Positions 8,492-16,801 of a stretch of 64,000 nt of DNA are shown here, piece after piece. The notes under the pieces were generated by a model. The model did not search any database and had not been told where the DNA came from. It was given only the letters and a program-made list of their open reading frames with translations. Source of the stretch: JANQOH01 sp965200095. GTDB lineage: Bacteria > Pseudomonadota > Alphaproteobacteria > UBA7887. Both the position numbers and the translations under genes were made by a program. The stretch spans positions 1,240,001-1,304,000 of the forward strand of contig OZ241350.1 of NCBI GenBank assembly GCA_965200095.1. The letters are read 5' to 3'. Numbering within the stretch: position 1 is the stretch's first letter; every line of letters begins with the position of its first letter.

Positions 8492-9660
8492 GACGCCCGC
8501 TTTCGGGCTTCGGCCCGGGCGCTGTCGAGGAAGGCCGACAGGATGGCCTCGAATTCCGGCTCGTCGAGCAGAAAGGCGTCGTGCCCCTTGTCGGTCTCGA
8601 TCTCCGCGAAACTGACGTTCGCTGCGTTGCCGTTGAGCGCGTGCACGATGGCGCGGCTCTCCGCGGTGGGGAACAGCCAGTCGCTGCTGAAGGACACGAC
8701 GCAAAAGCGCACCGGCGTGTTCGCGAAGGCGGGTTGCAGGCGGCCCCCGTGCGGCGCGGCAAGGTCGAAATAGTCCATCGCCCGGGTGATGTACAGATAG
8801 GAGTTGGCGTCGAACCGCTCGACGAAACTGCGGCCCTGGTGGCGGAGATAGCTTTCCACCTGGAAATCGGCGTCGAAGCCGAACGTGGGGCGGTTGCGGT
8901 TCTGCAGGCCGCGCCCGAATTTACGATGCAGCGCCGCCTCGGACAGATAGGTGATGTGCGCCGCCATGCGCGCCACCGCCAGGCCCTCGCCGGGCCGCGT
9001 GTCGTGGGCGGCGTAGTCGCCGCCGCGCCAGCCGGGGTCGGCCATGATCGCCTGCCGGCCGACCTCGTGAAAGGCGATGTTCTGCGCCGTGTGCCGCGCC
9101 GCGCAGGCGACGGGCACGGCGGTGCGCACCCGGCGGGGGAAGCGCCGCGCCCATTCCAGCGCCTGCATCCCGCCCATCGACCCGCCGACCACCGACAACA
9201 GTCGGTCGATCCCCAGGCGGTCGAGCAGCATCGCCTGCGCCTCGACCATGTCGCCGATGGTGATGACCGGAAACGCCATGTTGTAACGTTCGCCCGTCGC
9301 CGGTTCCCGGTCCGCCGGACCGGTGGTGCCCATGCAGCCTCCCAGCACGTTGGCGCAGATCACGAAGAACCGGTCGGTGTCGATCGCCTTTCCCGGCCCC
9401 ACCACGCCGTCCCACCACCCCGGGCGCCCGGTGACGGGGTTCGTCCCCGCGACATACTGGTCGCCGGTCAGCGCGTGGCACACCAGGATGGCGTTGGAGC
9501 GCGCGGCGTCGAGCGTTCCCCAGGTCTTGTAGGCGACGGCAAACGGGCCGAGGTCGGCGCCGCAGGCGAGGCGCAGCGGGCGGTCCTCGCCGAGGCGCAT
9601 GGCGGGCGAGAACGCGGCGGGACGCGGGCTTCGGGGCATATCGTCGATGTTTTCACGCAT
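8488..9660 (-). CDS. metX: homoserine O-acyltransferase MetX
   Basis: A 390-residue alpha/beta hydrolase-fold enzyme that acylates homoserine for methionine synthesis. The nucleophile Ser161 is in VVGGSMGGMQALEW; the Asp and His of the triad lie in SSDWLFPT and ETDKGHDAFLLDE near the C-terminus. NPVTGRPGWWDGVVGPG and ICANVLGGCMGTTGP are family hallmarks. Acetyl versus succinyl specificity cannot be told with certainty. The start could be the ATG at 9660 or at 9639; neither has a strong ribosome site. It is divergent from the chorismate mutase gene. Confidence 0.95.
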   Translation of the reverse strand: MRENIDDMPRSPRPAAFSPAMRLGEDRPLRLACGADLGPFAVAYKTWGTLDAARSNAILVCHALTGDQYVAGTNPVTGRPGWWDGVVGPGKAIDTDRFFVICANVLGGCMGTTGPADREPATGERYNMAFPVITIGDMVEAQAMLLDRLGIDRLLSVVGGSMGGMQALEWARRFPRRVRTAVPVACAARHTAQNIAFHEVGRQAIMADPGWRGGDYAAHDTRPGEGLAVARMAAHITYLSEAALHRKFGRGLQNRNRPTFGFDADFQVESYLRHQGRSFVERFDANSYLYITRAMDYFDLAAPHGGRLQPAFANTPVRFCVVSFSSDWLFPTAESRAIVHALNGNAANVSFAEIETDKGHDAFLLDEPEFEAILSAFLDSARAEARKRAS

Positions 9661-9832
9661 GGTCGCGCCCGGGCCGCGTCGCGCGTCGGCCTGCGCGCCG
9701 GAATTGGTAGGCGCGGCGCCCGCCCGCGTCAATCCCCGGGCGCGCGGGGCGGGGTTTCCTTTGCAATCCCCGCGCCGCGCGGCTAACACTGGCGGCGGGC
9801 CGACAAGGGCCGCCCCGCAACCCGCCGCCGGC

Positions 9833-10711
9833 ATGATCGAAGACAACTCTCTCGACGAACTGCGCCGGGAAATCGACGTCCTCGACGACCGGATCCACGA
9901 CTGCCTCATGCGGCGGACGGAAGTGGTCGGCCGCATCGCCGCCGCCAAGGAGACCGACGGCGCGGCGCTCGCCCTGCGGCCGGGCCGCGAGGCGTCCATC
10001 CTGCGCCGCCTCGCCCGCCGCCATGCCGGCGCCTTCCCGCTGCCCGTGCTGCTGCGCCTTTGGCGCGAACTGCTCGCCGGCGCGGTCGCCGTCCAGGGCG
10101 GGCTGACGGTCGGGGTCTTCGCGCCCGAACGCGCCGCCGCCTGCCGGGACCTTGCCCGCGACCATTTCGGCGCCGCCACCCGGGTGCGCAACTTCCAGAG
10201 CGCGCGCCAGGTGATCCAGAACGTCGGGCATGGTGCCGTGTCGGTGGGCGTCGTTCCGGTTCCCGGCGGCGAGACCGGGGACGCATGGTGGCAGATGCTG
10301 TTCGCCGGCGGCGCCGGATCGCCCTGCATCGTCGCGAAACTGCCGTTCTGGGAAGACCCGCCGGCGAGCGCCGACCCCGTTGCGGCCTGGGCCATCGCGC
10401 GCCTGGCTCCCGAGAAGACCGGCGACGACATCACCGTCGCTGCCGTGGAGCGCGGCGGCGCGGTCAGCCGCGCCCGTCTCCGCGCCGACCTGCGCAGCCG
10501 CGGCTTCGCCGCCCGGACGCTGGCGACATGGCAGGACCGGGAAAGACCCGACCGCATTTCGTATCTGGTGGAGATCGACGGGTTCGTGGAGGTCGGCGAG
10601 GACGACGAGGCCGCTCTCGGCGCCCGTTTCGGGGGCGGCGAGGCGGCGCTGCTCGGCGCCTATGCCCGCCCTATCCGCCTCGCCGCCGCGCGTCGCGCCC
10701 GCCGCTCCTGA
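9833..10711 (+). CDS. chorismate mutase (AroQ) with a degenerate prephenate-dehydratase-like C-terminal region
   Basis: A 292-residue protein. Residues about 5-90 form an all-helical AroQ chorismate mutase domain (DELRREIDVLDDRIHDCL, RRTEVVGRIAAAK, RPGREASILRRL). The remaining ~190 residues look like the periplasmic-binding-type fold of prephenate dehydratase, but I do not see the T-R-F motif needed for dehydration, and the end only faintly resembles an ACT domain. It converts chorismate to prephenate; the extra part may be regulatory. tyrC follows 5 bases later, so the two probably feed tyrosine synthesis. The hisC-type aminotransferase often found between them in relatives is absent. Confidence 0.8.
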   Translation: MIEDNSLDELRREIDVLDDRIHDCLMRRTEVVGRIAAAKETDGAALALRPGREASILRRLARRHAGAFPLPVLLRLWRELLAGAVAVQGGLTVGVFAPERAAACRDLARDHFGAATRVRNFQSARQVIQNVGHGAVSVGVVPVPGGETGDAWWQMLFAGGAGSPCIVAKLPFWEDPPASADPVAAWAIARLAPEKTGDDITVAAVERGGAVSRARLRADLRSRGFAARTLATWQDRERPDRISYLVEIDGFVEVGEDDEAALGARFGGGEAALLGAYARPIRLAAARRARRS

Positions 10712-10716
10712 ACCCG

Positions 10717-11604
10717 GTGGCCGCTTTCCAGCCCTTCGGGCGCGTTGCGCTGCTCGGCATCGGCCTCGTCAACGGCTCCCTCGCCCGGGCGTTGCGCGCG
10801 CGCGGCCTCGCCCGCTCCGTCGTCGCCTGGTCGCGGCGCGCGGAAACCCGTGAGCGCGCCGCCGCCCTCGGCATCGTCGACGCGCTCCACGCCGACCCGG
10901 CGGAGGCCGTCGCCGGCGCCGATCTCGCCGTGCTCGGCGTTCCCGTCGGCGCCAACCGCGCCGTGGCGGAGGCAATGCGGCCCGGCCTCGCCGCGGGCGC
11001 CATCGTCACCGATGTCGGATCGGTCAAGCAGGCGGTGATCGACGATGTCGCGCCCCTGTTGCCGCCGGGAGTGGCGCTGGTTCCCGGCCATCCCATCGCC
11101 GGCACCGAACATTCCGGCCCGGACGCCGGTTTCGCCGAATTGTTCGAAGACCGCTGGTGCGCGCTCACCCCCGTCGCGGGCGGCGACCCGGCGGCCGTCG
11201 AGCGCGTCGCGGCGCTGTGGCGCGCCCTCGGCAGCCACGTCGATACGATGACCGCCGAGCATCACGACCGCGTGCTCGCCATCACCTCCCACATCCCTCA
11301 TCTCATCGCCTACAACCTGGTTTCGACCGTGTTCGATCTCGAGGAGCGCACCCAGGCGGAGGTGGTGAAATACGCCGCCGGGGGCTTTCGCGACTTCACC
11401 CGCATCGCCGCGTCCGATCCCGTCATGTGGCGCGACGTATTCCTCAACAACCGCGGCGCGGTGCTTGAAATGCTGGGGACGTTCCTCGAGGACCTGGCGC
11501 GGCTCCAGCGCGCCATCCGCCGCGGCGAGGGCGACTCGCTGGAGCGCATCTTCACCGAGACGCGCGCCGTGCGCCGCGAGGTTATCGAAGCGCGCCAGGC
11601 GTAA
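10717..11604 (+). CDS. tyrC: prephenate/arogenate dehydrogenase, TyrC type
   Basis: A 295-residue NAD(P)-dependent dehydrogenase starting at GTG 10717, five bases after the chorismate mutase stop. It has the Rossmann glycine motif LLGIGLVNGSLA (about 12-23), TDVGSVKQAV, the catalytic-region PGHPIAGTEHSGPDAG and the conserved ITSHIPHLIAYNLV helix. It performs oxidative decarboxylation of prephenate or arogenate toward tyrosine. The 3' end overlaps the DUF2125 gene on the other strand by 23 bases. Confidence 0.93.
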   Translation: MAAFQPFGRVALLGIGLVNGSLARALRARGLARSVVAWSRRAETRERAAALGIVDALHADPAEAVAGADLAVLGVPVGANRAVAEAMRPGLAAGAIVTDVGSVKQAVIDDVAPLLPPGVALVPGHPIAGTEHSGPDAGFAELFEDRWCALTPVAGGDPAAVERVAALWRALGSHVDTMTAEHHDRVLAITSHIPHLIAYNLVSTVFDLEERTQAEVVKYAAGGFRDFTRIAASDPVMWRDVFLNNRGAVLEMLGTFLEDLARLQRAIRRGEGDSLERIFTETRAVRREVIEARQA

Positions 11605-12610
11605 CCGCCAGCGGCGGCAATTCGACGATCGGCGCCGGGCCGATCGACAGCCGGCCGTCGCCGAGCGCGATCGGAACGCGCACTTCGGGCGGCCCCCCGC
11701 CCGCCGGCGTTTCCGCCAGGAGACCGACGCCCAGCGAGAGCGCCAGCGCCGTCTCCGCGCCGATAACCCCCTGCCCGGCAAGAGCCTCGATCAATGCCGG
11801 GAAGCCGGCGATGCGCGACTCGATCTCGCCTTTCGGGCGCAACGCCCCGTCGAGCGACAGCCGCCCGCTTCCGCGCAGCGAGACCGGCCCCCAGTCGACC
11901 GACAGGGCGCGGATGTCGAGCGCGCCGCCGCCGTCGCGCCAGCGCGCGAGCGAGGCCGCGGACCATCCGCCGGGCGGAGGCCCCGACAGGGTCGCGTCGG
12001 CGGCCAGAAGCGCGATCAGCGGCCCGAGCGCCTCATGCGGCGTCTCCGCGAGGCGCAGACCGTCGACGCGGACGGACAGATCGACGGGCGCCGCCGCCGG
12101 GTTCCCGGCCCGCCGCACGCCGAGCAGTATCTTCGCGGCTTCGGTCCGGCCGCCGCCGCGCCGTGCGACGGTCAGGCCCGACGCTTCGGCAACGCCGCGC
12201 AACGGCCGCCGGGCGCGGTCGAAGACGACGCTTCCGCGCGCCGCTTGCATGACGATATCCCGGAAGACATCCGCGCCGCCGCGAGAGATCCTCAGAACAT
12301 GCCGCTCTCCCGGCGCGAGCACGTAATGGCGCAGGTCCCACGGCTCGGCATAGACGGCAGCCGTCTCGCTCTCCCACCGCCAGCTTCCGGCGGCGGCGGC
12401 GACCGCCGGGACGTCGAACACCGCCGCGAGACGGTAGGGAAAGCCGGACACCCGCCGCCCGCCGTAGGACACTTCCCAGCCGCGGGCCTCGAGCGCGGCC
12501 GTCCCGGCGTCGATAGCGTCTTCGATCCGGTCGGCCCGGTAGAGCCAGAACGCGACATAGCCCGACGCGGCGACGGCCAGGCCGACATAGAGGAGGACGA
12601 TGCGTTTCAT
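11582..12610 (-). CDS. DUF2125 domain-containing protein
   Basis: A 342-residue protein with an N-terminal membrane anchor or uncleaved signal (about 4-24, IVLLYVGLAVAASGYVAFW) and a long beta-rich exported part. The pattern GWEVSYGGRRVSGFPYRL near residue 50 and the repeating sheet-like segments fit the alphaproteobacterial DUF2125 family, whose function is unknown. The ATG at 12610 was chosen because the membrane segment follows at once. It is divergent from the XRE regulator. Confidence 0.85.
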   Translation of the reverse strand: MKRIVLLYVGLAVAASGYVAFWLYRADRIEDAIDAGTAALEARGWEVSYGGRRVSGFPYRLAAVFDVPAVAAAAGSWRWESETAAVYAEPWDLRHYVLAPGERHVLRISRGGADVFRDIVMQAARGSVVFDRARRPLRGVAEASGLTVARRGGGRTEAAKILLGVRRAGNPAAAPVDLSVRVDGLRLAETPHEALGPLIALLAADATLSGPPPGGWSAASLARWRDGGGALDIRALSVDWGPVSLRGSGRLSLDGALRPKGEIESRIAGFPALIEALAGQGVIGAETALALSLGVGLLAETPAGGGPPEVRVPIALGDGRLSIGPAPIVELPPLAVTPGALR

Positions 12611-12729
12611 GCTCGGTGGCGCCAGGCCCCGGTCGCGGCGAGAGAGCGTCGGCGACGCGCCGTCGCGCCGCCCAATATATCCGTCCGACCGCCATCTGTG
12701 CGCCTCATGCGGATGCGCCATCGCCGGGG

Positions 12730-12760
12730 TTGACGCGCGCGCTGGTGTTTCCCATATACG
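12730..12760 (+). promoter_or_regulatory. sigma-70-like promoter placing the transcript start on the XRE start codon
   Basis: TTGACG (12730-12735), 17 bases, then CATATA (12753-12758, with TATACG overlapping). The expected transcript start about 7 bases downstream falls at 12765, which is the A of the regulator's ATG. There is no Shine-Dalgarno sequence in between, so the mRNA would be leaderless. Confidence 0.6.
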
Positions 12761-12764
12761 ACAC

Positions 12765-13118
12765 ATGACACATTTCGGCGATGCAGTTCGCGAGGTCCGC
12801 GAGCGTCTCCGCCGCCATGACCGGCGCTTCTCTCTGCGCCAGGTCGCCGGACGGGTCGGCGTGGAGCCGGCCTATCTGAGCAAGGTTGAGCGCGGCGAGA
12901 CGGCGCCTCCTTCGGAGGCCACCACGGTCCGGCTGGCGCGGGAGCTCGGTCAGGACCCCGACATGCTCCTCGCGCTGGCGGGCAAGGTGTCCGGCGACGT
13001 GCAGGCGATCGTCCGCCGGCGGCCCGAACTGTTCGCGGCGTTGATCCGGCAGCTGAAGGACGCGCCCGACCGCGCAATCCTCCGGGTGGTCCGCGAAGTG
13101 CGCGACGGCGACTGGTGA
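12765..13118 (+). CDS. XRE-family HTH transcriptional regulator
   Basis: A 117-residue one-domain regulator. The helix-turn-helix is at about 22-60 (FSLRQVAGRVGVEPAYLSKVERG, then PPSEATTVRLARELGQDP). The C-terminal tail (LLALAGKVSGDVQAIVRRRPELFAALIRQL) is typical of stand-alone regulators of this type. The transcript is likely leaderless. It overlaps or abuts the next gene (GTGA at 13115-13118), so the two form one unit. The operator may be near 12730-12760, giving autoregulation; that is inference. Confidence 0.88.
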   Translation: MTHFGDAVREVRERLRRHDRRFSLRQVAGRVGVEPAYLSKVERGETAPPSEATTVRLARELGQDPDMLLALAGKVSGDVQAIVRRRPELFAALIRQLKDAPDRAILRVVREVRDGDW

Positions 13119-13135
13119 AAAAGGGAGAGACGACG

Positions 13136-14143
13136 ATGATCGCACTCGAATCCGACCGGCTGGTTTTCCGCTTTCCCGAGGTTCATGAGGACGCGCGCTG
13201 TTCCCTCGGGTTCCAGCGCACGCTGCGCATTCCCGACGATGGAAAGGATTATCCGCTCCCGCCCGGCCTGGGACGTTTCCCGCTGCGCCATCTCGACGAT
13301 TACGCGCGGCGCTTGCCGGATGGCTGGTTGCGCCGCGGCGGCGCGATCTTCCCGATGCACCGGGCCGAAGCGACGTGGATCGACTTCAATTGCGGCTATC
13401 GAGACTATCCGTGCGCGGTGAAGGTCGCCACCGGAAAGATTTGCGCCGTGACCGGCGATCCCTGGACCAACCGCCTGAATACGGACCCGCAGGATTATCT
13501 GGCGCTCCCCGACCAGCCCTGGCTCGACGGCTATTGCGTGGAGAAGGGCGTTATCCGCCAATTCGTCGCCATGCCGCTCGGCGAGGGATATACGGCGGAA
13601 GAGCAACTGACGGGCGCGGCCCGGCATGGCGGACTGCAGATTTTCGTCTGCCCCATGAAACGCGAGCGTTACGAAGCCCTGAAGGCGCGGCGGGATGAGG
13701 CGTCGGCCGACCTCGAACCCGGCGAGGGACTGCTGGATTCCCTTTCCGGCATGGGACTGGCGCCCGGCGGGCGGATGAAGCAGGAAATCTACGACGACCC
13801 GCACGGTCTCGACGCCTGGGACCAGCGCCGCGCCCGGCGCTGTTTCGTGACCGTCGCCAATTCCGCCCAGTGGCTGGAAATCGCGGGCGAGCGGCCGCCG
13901 ACACAACCGCCCGGCGCGAAGGACTATACGGAAGCCGGTCTCCCCTGGTTCGACTACTATGGCGGAGACCGGAAGGCGCGTTCGGGAGCGCCGGAACTGG
14001 CGGGCCTGGCGAGCATCGCCGCCGTCGCGAAGAGAAAGGACGAAGCCGGCGTTCCCGAAAACGAGTCGGTCGATGCGTCCCGCATCGTGCGCTTGCGCGC
14101 CGCGGACGCGAATCGCGTAAGGGAGTATCGCGTCGACGGTTAG
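13136..14143 (+). CDS. conserved protein of unknown function paired with the XRE regulator
   Basis: A 335-residue soluble protein with no signal peptide or membrane segment. The ATG at 13136 is supported by GGGAGAG just upstream; a GTG at 13115 would add seven residues and overlap the regulator stop. It is rich in aromatic residues and prolines. Sections such as DPQDYLALPDQPWLDGYC, GVIRQFVAMPLGEGY, EEQLTGAARHGGLQI, GLAPGGRMKQEIY and AGLPWFDYY look strongly conserved, and I recall similar hypothetical proteins in diverse bacteria, but I know of no assigned function. The regulator-plus-target arrangement suggests a controlled accessory function. Confidence 0.7.
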   Translation: MIALESDRLVFRFPEVHEDARCSLGFQRTLRIPDDGKDYPLPPGLGRFPLRHLDDYARRLPDGWLRRGGAIFPMHRAEATWIDFNCGYRDYPCAVKVATGKICAVTGDPWTNRLNTDPQDYLALPDQPWLDGYCVEKGVIRQFVAMPLGEGYTAEEQLTGAARHGGLQIFVCPMKRERYEALKARRDEASADLEPGEGLLDSLSGMGLAPGGRMKQEIYDDPHGLDAWDQRRARRCFVTVANSAQWLEIAGERPPTQPPGAKDYTEAGLPWFDYYGGDRKARSGAPELAGLASIAAVAKRKDEAGVPENESVDASRIVRLRAADANRVREYRVDG

Positions 14144-14243
14144 GCGCGGGGAGCCCGGCCACGATGGCGATGCCGACAGCGCCGGAAAATGCGCGCGCGC
14201 AAGCGGGCGCGGGTCCTGCGTCCCCGCGCCGCCGGGACGGGTC

Positions 14244-15380
14244 ATGACCGCCGTCGGAATCGCCGGCGGCGACTGGACCGTCGACGGATGTCCCGTTTAT
14301 GCCGGGCGGGTCTGGCGCGGCCTGCGCGTCGAGGGGCTGTTGCTCAACAGCCGCATGGCCAACGGCGTGTTCGACGACCTGAACCCCCTGACCCGGCAAT
14401 TGTGGGCGTATCCCGACACCGGGGAGTGGGACCCCGAACGCAACACCGATGAACTGATTGCCGCGCTGCCGGACTATCGCGTCCACGGCCTCGCAGCCAT
14501 CGGGCTGAACCTGCAAGGCGCGGCGCCGGGCGGATATTACCGCCGGGACGCGGACGCGGTCGCCGCGCTCCTCGAGCGCGTGCGCGTTGCGCACCCGAAG
14601 GCCGACGCCGCCGGGGTCTGGCGCGACCTCGCCTCGTCGCGCTCGCAGCCCTGGGACTCGGGCGCCTTCGACCCCGACGGCAGCCTGCGGCCCGCCTTCG
14701 CCGCCCGCGCCGGGCGCGTCATCGCGGCGGCCGACCGCATCGGCATGGTCGTCTGCCTGGGCCTGTTCTATTTCGGGCAGGATGAACGCCTGCGCGACGA
14801 GGGCGCCGTCACCGCGGCGCTGGACAACGCTTGCGACTGGCTGCTCGGCCTCGAGCGCGACAACGTCGTCGTCGAGATCGCCAACGAAGCGGACATCCCT
14901 CTCTACGAACATCCGATCCTCGCCGTCGACCGGGTCCATGCGCTGGTCGCGCGCGTCGGAACGCACCGGCGCGGCGCGCGACGCCTGCTGGCGGGGACCA
15001 GCGTGAGCGGCCGTCGCGCGCCAACGGAAGCGATCGTCGAGGCGTCCGATTTCATCCTCCTGCACGGCAACGGCCTCGACGCGCCCGATCGCATCGCCGC
15101 GCGCGTCGCCGAAACTCGCGCGCTCGCGGCGTATCGCGGGCAGCCGGTGCTGTTCAACGAAGACGACCATTTCGACTTCGACCGCAGGCGCAACAACTTC
15201 ACGGCAGCGCTCCAGGCGCGGGCCGGCTGGGGCTATTTCGACCCCGGCGCCGGGGCGGGCGGCGCTACCGCGTGGGGGAACTACCGCGACGGCTTTCAGA
15301 ACCCGCCGGTCGACTGGCGCATCGGCACGGCGCGCAAGCGGGCCTTCTTCGCTGCGCTCCGGATGGCGACCGGGGCCTGA
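14244..15380 (+). CDS. putative glycoside-hydrolase-like (clan GH-A type) TIM-barrel protein
   Basis: A 378-residue protein without an export signal. GLLLNSRMANGVFDDLN, LWAYPDTGEWDPERNTDEL and HGLAAIGLNLQGAAPGGYY resemble barrel strands of retaining glycosidases. NVVVEIANE ends in Asn214-Glu215, the acid/base pair position of clan GH-A, and VLFNEDDHFD places Glu306 where the nucleophile is expected. No family number can be assigned by eye and the substrate is unknown. It follows the XRE/unknown pair by 100 bases on the same strand and may belong to that accessory group. Confidence 0.55.
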   Translation: MTAVGIAGGDWTVDGCPVYAGRVWRGLRVEGLLLNSRMANGVFDDLNPLTRQLWAYPDTGEWDPERNTDELIAALPDYRVHGLAAIGLNLQGAAPGGYYRRDADAVAALLERVRVAHPKADAAGVWRDLASSRSQPWDSGAFDPDGSLRPAFAARAGRVIAAADRIGMVVCLGLFYFGQDERLRDEGAVTAALDNACDWLLGLERDNVVVEIANEADIPLYEHPILAVDRVHALVARVGTHRRGARRLLAGTSVSGRRAPTEAIVEASDFILLHGNGLDAPDRIAARVAETRALAAYRGQPVLFNEDDHFDFDRRRNNFTAALQARAGWGYFDPGAGAGGATAWGNYRDGFQNPPVDWRIGTARKRAFFAALRMATGA

Positions 15381-15425
15381 CCGGCGCGGTCGAGCCGCCG
15401 GCGGGAGCGGTTGCCGACCCCGCCG

Positions 15426-15701
15426 TCAGAACGCGCCGAACAGGCGCGCCGCCATCGCCAGACTCAGCAGCGCATGAAGGCCGACGGCCCATTGCAGAAC
15501 GTTCAGCTTCGCTTCGCGACGGGCGCTATACGCCTTGAGAATGGCGGTGTCCGCCCTGACGCCGCCGATGTCGGATTTCGTGGCGACGCATTCGTGAAAC
15601 GCCACCTGCAAGGCGTCAGCGAACGCCTCGGCCTGCGCGCCGTCGACGCCCGCCGTCTTGAGGCGGCGCGTATAGGCCAGCGTGTCGAACAGGCTCGGCA
15701 T
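15426..15701 (-). CDS. small membrane-anchored coiled-coil protein (DUF1640/CCDC90-like)
   Basis: 91 residues. The N-terminal helical part (FDTLAYTRRLKTAGVDGAQ, then AEAFADAL and an ATKSDI motif) resembles CCDC90/DUF1640 proteins, followed by one hydrophobic segment at about 70-90 ending in FGAF. The family is linked to membrane complexes, but its bacterial role is unclear. It lies 15 bases after the stop of the upstream propeller gene on the same strand. Confidence 0.65.
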   Translation of the reverse strand: MPSLFDTLAYTRRLKTAGVDGAQAEAFADALQVAFHECVATKSDIGGVRADTAILKAYSARREAKLNVLQWAVGLHALLSLAMAARLFGAF

Positions 15702-15716
15702 GTCATCGGCCCGGAG

Positions 15717-16715
15717 TCAGCCGGCGCGAACGAATTTCTGAAAGGCGTGGCAGGTGAGCGGGGCGAAATGCTCGATCGCTCCCGCCGCCTTGACGACCTC
15801 GCCCACATAGAAATCGCCGCGCGAATCCGCCCAGATGCCATGCGGCGCGATGAAATTGCCGGGAAGGACCGGGTTCCAGCCGCCGACCTGTTTCCGCACA
15901 TTGCCGTCGAGGTCGCATATCGTCACCCGGGCGATCGGCGCATGGCCCATGGGCGGATGGCGCATGACGTTGTAATGGGGCCGCCCGTCCATCGGCAGCG
16001 TCCAGCCGAGCTCGGCGATGTAGAGGTTCTCGTCTTCATCGATGAACAGGTCGTCGGGGCGGTTCACCCAGTCCCAGATCGTCAGCAATTCGCCGTTCCC
16101 GTCGAAGATCTGAATACGCGAATTCTCGCGGTCGGCGACATAGACGCGGCCTTGCCGGTCGACGGCGATGGCGTGCGGCAGGTTGAACTCGCCCGGGCCG
16201 CCGCCCGGCGCGCCCCATGACGTCACGAGCTCGCCGGCGGCGGTGAAGCGGTGCACCCGCGCGTTGCCGTAGCCGTCCGAGACGAACATGTCGCCATTCT
16301 CCGCCACGGCGACGTTGGTCACCATGTTGAAAGGCCCGCCCGCCTTGCGCACCGGGCTTTCGCCGATCCTGAAGCCGGTGTCCGCCGCCGCGCCCGCCTC
16401 GCCCAGGGTCATGAGCAGCTCGCCTTCGGCGGTGAATTTGCGCACTGTGTGGTCGTGGTTGTCGGCGCAATAGACGCGGTCTTCCCGGTCGATGAAGATC
16501 CCGTGCGCGTTTGCGAACACGCCTTCGCCCCAGGCGTTCAGGAATTTTCCCTCCCTGTCGAAGACGATGACCGGGTGGTCGCCGCGGTTGAACACGTAGA
16601 CCCGGTCGCGGCTGTCCACCGCGACGCCGGCGACCTCGACGAAGGACCAGCCTTCCGGCAGCCGCTCCCATCCTTCCAGAACTTCGTATTCCAGCCGGTG
16701 CTCGCCGATGGCCAT
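15717..16715 (-). CDS. NHL-repeat beta-propeller protein
   Basis: A 332-residue cytosolic six-bladed propeller. Successive blades carry the NHL pattern, for example VAVDSRDRVYVFNRG, IDREDRVYCADNHDH, VAENGDMFVSDGYGN, VDRQGRVYVADRENSRIQIF and IDEDENLYIAELGW. The ATG at 16715 follows GGGGGAGA. Relatives are annotated as peptidyl-alpha-hydroxyglycine alpha-amidating-lyase-like or gluconolactonase-like, but no catalytic assignment is safe. It is followed by a small membrane protein and preceded by isovaleryl-CoA dehydrogenase on the same strand. Confidence 0.82.
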   Translation of the reverse strand: MAIGEHRLEYEVLEGWERLPEGWSFVEVAGVAVDSRDRVYVFNRGDHPVIVFDREGKFLNAWGEGVFANAHGIFIDREDRVYCADNHDHTVRKFTAEGELLMTLGEAGAAADTGFRIGESPVRKAGGPFNMVTNVAVAENGDMFVSDGYGNARVHRFTAAGELVTSWGAPGGGPGEFNLPHAIAVDRQGRVYVADRENSRIQIFDGNGELLTIWDWVNRPDDLFIDEDENLYIAELGWTLPMDGRPHYNVMRHPPMGHAPIARVTICDLDGNVRKQVGGWNPVLPGNFIAPHGIWADSRGDFYVGEVVKAAGAIEHFAPLTCHAFQKFVRAG

Positions 16716-16801
16716 CGGTCGTCTCCCCCGTGGACCCGCGGCGTCACCATAGCACGGCGCCCGGGGAAACGCCCGGTCCCGCGCGGGAACCGCGGCCGCG
16801 G

